From positions 1 to 8,977 of the forward strand of contig CAZTAO010000104.1 of NCBI GenBank assembly GCA_964611645.1: DNA of 8,977 bases, written 5' to 3'. The position numbers and the translations under genes are program-made. The notes under the pieces are model-generated. The model was not told the origin of the DNA and made no database searches. It worked only from the letters and a program-made list of their open reading frames with translations. The first letter of the stretch is position 1. Each line of letters begins with the position of its first letter. Source of the DNA: CAZTAO01 sp964611645 (GTDB lineage: Bacteria; Armatimonadota; UBA5829). Below, piece after piece: positions 6,561 to 8,977 of this stretch.

Positions 6561-7350
6561 ACCGCACCTCCGTGGCTGGCACCGGATCCCCCGTGACCTC
6601 GAAGTCGAACGGTATCACGCGGTAGTCCATCAGATTGCGGCAGTCGAATGTGACCATGCTCATCTCAGGAATGTGTATGTCCTTCCAACCTCTTTCACCG
6701 GCAAGAGCCGAGTCCAGGAACACGTTCTCTGAGGCATATACCATCACCCGGCGCTTAGCATGATACCGAAACTCCAGCGGTCTGTCACCCTTTATGAAAA
6801 GCACCGTCTCAGGGTCGAGCCACGTGGAGATGACAGCGCTCATATGTCCCTTGCACCGTGAGAGGCGCTCTATCAAGAACTCTGTCTCAATGCGACTGTT
6901 CCCAACAGCGCTGTCTGCAATACGGAAGATTACCTCGCTGTCCACCTGCGCGCGCCGGACCAGCTTGAACCTGCTGAACAGTTCGTCGGCATTTGCTATA
7001 TAGCCGTTGTGCGTCCCGAGTGTGTATCGGCACCTATGGGGGTGATTGTTCGCATTGAGGTGCTGCGTCCCCTTGGTCTTCCAGCGCGTGTGGCCCATAA
7101 GCAGGGTGGTGCGGCTGTCTAGCCCGCTAAGAACAGAACGGTAACCGGGAGTCCGAACAAACTCCTGCGCCGGCAGCGGCTGCTTGTAGACCCGGTGTTC
7201 CTCGTCCCGATTCACCGTGGCTATTCCCGTGGCGTGGAAGCCGCGGGCTTCGCTCAGCAGCAGCAGATCGGTGAAGATGCGCTTGAGTCTCCGAAGCTGC
7301 TCCGGAAAGCGGTCAGTCTCCTCCAGCAAAATCCCCAGTTGACCACACAT
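6553..7350 (-). CDS. Stand-alone class II glutamine amidotransferase (Ntn-hydrolase, GlmS/PurF N-domain type)
   Basis: The 265-residue protein begins MCGQLGIL, so removal of Met1 exposes Cys2, the catalytic N-terminal nucleophile of class II amidotransferases. This fixes the start at 7350 rather than an upstream in-frame codon. Further family motifs are RGFHATGIA (36-44), GHTRWKTKG (86-94), NNHPH (101-105), HNGYI (114-118) and VDSEV (136-140), where Asp137 matches the residue that holds the substrate amino group in GlmS. The usual Asp of RGxDS is His39. There is no attached synthase or isomerase domain, so the ammonia, or a gamma-glutamyl group, must be passed to a partner, most likely the amidoligase in this operon. 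GGAGG at 7359-7363 is 8 bases upstream. The product is predicted to be cytoplasmic. The fold assignment is strong; the exact reaction is inferred. Confidence 0.92.
   Translation of the reverse strand: MCGQLGILLEETDRFPEQLRRLKRIFTDLLLLSEARGFHATGIATVNRDEEHRVYKQPLPAQEFVRTPGYRSVLSGLDSRTTLLMGHTRWKTKGTQHLNANNHPHRCRYTLGTHNGYIANADELFSRFKLVRRAQVDSEVIFRIADSAVGNSRIETEFLIERLSRCKGHMSAVISTWLDPETVLFIKGDRPLEFRYHAKRRVMVYASENVFLDSALAGERGWKDIHIPEMSMVTFDCRNLMDYRVIPFDFEVTGDPVPATEVRCG
6556..6576 (-). repeat. Gene-junction module, copy 1 (amidotransferase end / cyclotransferase start)
   Basis: This 21-base segment matches 7910-7930 at 18 of 21 positions, with the three differences side by side (6562-6564 against 7916-7918). 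On the minus strand it holds GGAGGTG and the GTG start of the downstream gene at the same offset in both copies. It also encodes the tail A-T-E-V-R-C-G of the upstream protein. Confidence 0.8.
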
Positions 7351-7351
7351 G

Positions 7352-7579
7352 CTAATCACCTCCCTTGCCGACAAACGCTTCGGCAGCCAAGTAATCAACC
7401 GCTTCGCTGGCGGTCGGGAATGCGTCCTCCGTAATGGTCACGTGTCCGGCCAGCGAGGTATGCATATTCCGCACCAGGTAGATATCTACACTGTAACGCA
7501 GCCGGAGAAGTGCATACTCACAACCCTCGCGGTTGCCCTCGCCGTTCATCCTCAGTAGTCTCGTGCTTCCTCCGCGCAT
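7352..7579 (-). CDS. Small unrecognised operon protein, 75 residues
   Basis: I do not recognise this family. The product has a basic N-terminus (residues 1-17). A hydrophobic, strand-like stretch follows, containing YALLRLRYSVDIYLVR (22-37). The C-terminal half ends in a probable helix around AFPTASEAVDYLAAEAF (53-69). There is no signal peptide, membrane segment or cysteine pair. It is very likely real: its ATG overlaps the stop of the upstream gene (TGATG), GGGAGGTGA stands just upstream, and its own end carries the ribosome binding site of the amidotransferase 1 base before that gene. An internal ATG at residue 11 is a weaker alternative start. Its position suggests a small partner or regulator of the amidoligase/amidotransferase pair. 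Confidence 0.7.
   Translation of the reverse strand: MRGGSTRLLRMNGEGNREGCEYALLRLRYSVDIYLVRNMHTSLAGHVTITEDAFPTASEAVDYLAAEAFVGKGGD
7359..7363 (-). promoter_or_regulatory. Ribosome binding site of the class II amidotransferase
   Basis: GGAGG (within GGGAGGTGA) is 8 bases before the ATG at 7350 and lies inside the last codons of the 75-residue gene. With the need for Cys at position 2, it settles the start at 7350. Confidence 0.75.
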
Positions 7580-7914
7580 CAGAAGTCACCTCCCTGGGAC
7601 GTGTCGCTTGAATCGCTGGCATCGGTCGGTTGTTCGACATCGGAGCCACAGGCGGCAGGGTCGGCAACGTGGTGCGAACCGTCGCCGTCCCCCGCGACCG
7701 CCTCAGCAGCGAAGCCCGCGAAAATTGCCTGGGCATACGGCTTTCGATTGTCGTACACCCACATGGCAGTATCCACGTGGCCCATCTGGAGTGCGAGTTC
7801 GATGACCCTCGGAGCATCCAGCATGTTGGTCTTGCCAGAGAGCCTGACAGCCTCCAGACCCTCCAGCACATCGGCGGTGACTATCACGGGGTTGCCTTTC
7901 TTAGTTCGTTCCAC
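7579..7914 (-). CDS. DUF5049-like small phage-type protein
   Basis: The 111-residue product starts at GTG 7914, with GGAGG at 7921-7925 six bases upstream. Residues 10-72 resemble, from memory, the DUF5049 family of small proteins common in phage and prophage genomes: VLEGLEAVRLSGKTNMLD (16-33), then VIELALQMGH and a WVYDNRKPYAQAIFAGF end near residue 68. The GKTNM(L/F)D core is the most telling part. Residues 75-111 are a low-complexity acidic, Ser/Asp-rich tail that is probably disordered. The function of DUF5049 is not known to me. The gene overlaps the amidoligase by 14 bases and the 75-residue gene by 1 base, so all three are probably translated in step. The gene is real; the family match should be checked with a profile search. 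Confidence 0.78.
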   Translation of the reverse strand: MERTKKGNPVIVTADVLEGLEAVRLSGKTNMLDAPRVIELALQMGHVDTAMWVYDNRKPYAQAIFAGFAAEAVAGDGDGSHHVADPAACGSDVEQPTDASDSSDTSQGGDF

Positions 7915-8848
7915 AGGACACCTCCGTGGCCACGCTGTCGGTCGCGGGCTTTTTCGCCTTTGCGGGTCGTCCGTTCTTCCAGGCAGCGTCCCCAGACATC
8001 AGGCTGAGCAGGTGCGCTCTCGCGCTCTTGAACTCTTGACCATTCATCTTGAGGGCGGATATCAGGAAGACTCGCATGTCGTATTTGCCGCTGGAGGGGT
8101 CGTATTCCCGTTTCTTAGCGGATGCCCCCCGGCAGTTCATTGCCCGTGCGAAGAGCGCCATGCTGAAGAGGATTACAGCTTTCACCCGACCGGCATGGAG
8201 GCTTCCAGAATAGGCTCTAAGCTCAATAGCGGACCTCAGGAAGTACCCATTCAGGTTCAAAATGTTGTACCGGCTTTGGTCGTACCTCTGAGGATGCTCC
8301 ACAAATCGACCGTACCACTGCTTATTGAGTTGCCTGAATGAGGTTGGCGGGTTCTTGGTAATGCGCTCTATGAACGTCGGGTCTATCGGTTTGCAGTAAC
8401 GCTCCATCCTGCGCTGGTTCACCCCGAGGGCAGCGTAGATGATGTCCTGCTGCTTGTAGATTAGCTTCGCCAGGTTCGCCAGCGCCTTGGGCGTGACGTC
8501 CGGGTGGGAGAGGTGCACGTGGATGCCGGTGCATTCGTCCGTTGTGGCTCCGCAGGCTCGGACCGCTCTCACCACATGCTGGAGTTCCGCGATATCATCG
8601 TAGGTGAGTATAGGGCTAACTATCTCGGCTCTGAGGTGGTCGGGCACGCTAGTAAGCGAGGAGTCACCCACCACCCGCCACATACGGCCACGCGCGTCGG
8701 TTACTTGGTACGGGTCGTAGCAGCTAGGTGTGCCCACGTGGGTTACGTGCCCACCCACCACACTCTGGATGGCGTCTGCTACCGTCCTTCGGTCGCGTTT
8801 CACGGTCTCGATCTCAATTCCGAATTTCAGGTCTCTCAGGTCTACCAC
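7901..8848 (-). CDS. Amidoligase (COOH-NH2 ligase of the glutamine synthetase-like superfamily)
   Basis: The predicted 315-residue enzyme joins a carboxylate and an amine with ATP. Near the N-terminus is LKFGIEIET (7-15), the metal-binding E-x-E strand of this family. It is followed by VVGDSSL (59-65) and RAEIVSPIL (73-81), then the TGIHVHLSHP motif (107-116) with two metal-type histidines, and AIELRAYSGSL (207-217), where Glu209 and Arg211 fit the second active-site strand. The C-terminal 40 residues are basic and Lys/Ala-rich. I chose GTG 8848 because GGAGG lies 8 bases upstream and the family usually begins just before FGIEIE; GTG 8908 would add 20 residues but lacks a ribosome binding site. 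The upstream frame is closed by a stop at the right edge. It is the first visible gene of the operon. Related amidoligases are known from phages and mobile elements next to amidotransferase and cyclotransferase genes; the substrate is unknown. Confidence 0.9.
   Translation of the reverse strand: MVDLRDLKFGIEIETVKRDRRTVADAIQSVVGGHVTHVGTPSCYDPYQVTDARGRMWRVVGDSSLTSVPDHLRAEIVSPILTYDDIAELQHVVRAVRACGATTDECTGIHVHLSHPDVTPKALANLAKLIYKQQDIIYAALGVNQRRMERYCKPIDPTFIERITKNPPTSFRQLNKQWYGRFVEHPQRYDQSRYNILNLNGYFLRSAIELRAYSGSLHAGRVKAVILFSMALFARAMNCRGASAKKREYDPSSGKYDMRVFLISALKMNGQEFKSARAHLLSLMSGDAAWKNGRPAKAKKPATDSVATEVSCGTN
7910..7930 (-). repeat. Gene-junction module, copy 2 (amidoligase end / DUF5049-like start)
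   Basis: This is the partner of 6556-6576. It encodes the amidoligase tail A-T-E-V-S-C-G and carries GGAGGTG plus the GTG start of the DUF5049-like gene at 7914, six bases after GGAGG, the same geometry as copy 1. Confidence 0.8.
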
Positions 8849-8856
8849 TTTGTCTT

Positions 8857-8861
8857 CCTCC
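8857..8861 (-). promoter_or_regulatory. Ribosome binding site of the amidoligase
   Basis: GGAGG, continuing as GGAGGAAG, is 8 bases before GTG 8848 on the minus strand. It supports that start over GTG 8908, which has no purine-rich motif upstream. Confidence 0.6.
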
Positions 8862-8977
8862 AGTGTCGTCTGCCGAACAGCGCGTTCGTGTTCGACAGAC
8901 ACATTCACGCTTGGCTGGCGGTGACTTATGCGCTGAGCGTGCTTATGTCGCGAACTCTCTATGTGCCGTCCAATTCA

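Noticed and set aside
7601..8341. Plus-strand open frame of 246 codons
   Set aside because: It runs opposite the amidoligase and DUF5049-like genes, and its low-complexity Ser/Pro composition is typical of a shadow frame.
8849..8908. Longer amidoligase starting at GTG 8908
   Set aside because: No Shine-Dalgarno precedes it, and the added 20 residues are polar and not family-like. GTG 8848 has GGAGG at good spacing. It cannot be fully excluded.
8909..8977. Promoter for the amidoligase operon, or repeated CTTATG at the right edge
   Set aside because: No hexamer pair with good spacing is visible, and the two 6-base copies are too short to mean anything. The true promoter may be outside the window.
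1..8977. CRISPR array, tRNA, rRNA, insertion sequence ends or canonical parS
   Set aside because: I saw no regularly spaced repeats, cloverleaf-like segments, transposase ends or the TGTTTCACGTGAAACA-type parS site by eye. A computed search could still find weak examples.

Overview
This is a bacterial accessory-genome window: a mobile-element or genomic-island segment, possibly a prophage or plasmid, with a moderate-to-high G+C look and strong GGAGG-type ribosome binding sites. All eight genes I can support belong to families typical of mobile or accessory DNA: a restriction-modification type adenine methylase, a large serine recombinase, two RepB/ParB-like proteins, and a phage-associated amidoligase cluster. 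There are no housekeeping genes, rRNA or tRNA genes, so I cannot assign a phylum.

Layout. (1) Positions 1-2058, minus strand: the first 686 codons of a DNA adenine methylase of the Eco57I / type IIG kind. It runs off the left edge before its catalytic NPPY motif. (2) Positions 2059-2455: a non-coding divergent spacer. It holds an extended -10 promoter for the methylase, with a short inverted repeat over its -35 region. (3) Positions 2456-6049, plus strand: a tight three-gene operon of a 527-residue serine recombinase and two different ParB/RepB-like proteins, with overlapping genes and no ParA. (4) Positions 6050-6075: a GC-rich hairpin between convergent operons. (5) Positions 6069-8848, minus strand: a five-gene overlapping operon. 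In transcription order it encodes an amidoligase (glutamine-synthetase-like COOH-NH2 ligase), a DUF5049-like small protein, an unrecognised 75-residue protein, a stand-alone class II glutamine amidotransferase, and a gamma-glutamylcyclotransferase-like protein.

How the parts may work together. The right-hand operon looks like a peptide or amine conjugation pathway. The amidotransferase would release ammonia from glutamine, or handle a gamma-glutamyl amide. The amidoligase would form an amide or isopeptide bond. The cyclotransferase would remove or rearrange a gamma-glutamyl group. The substrate is unknown. The junctions of this operon are unusually uniform: each downstream ribosome binding site lies inside the last codons of the upstream gene, and two junctions share an almost identical 21-base module. 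The middle operon looks like a recombination module in which two RepB-like DNA-binding proteins may act as accessory or directionality factors for the serine recombinase instead of segregating a plasmid. The methylase on the left adds a probable defence or restriction component. I infer that the window is a mosaic of three modules brought together on mobile DNA.
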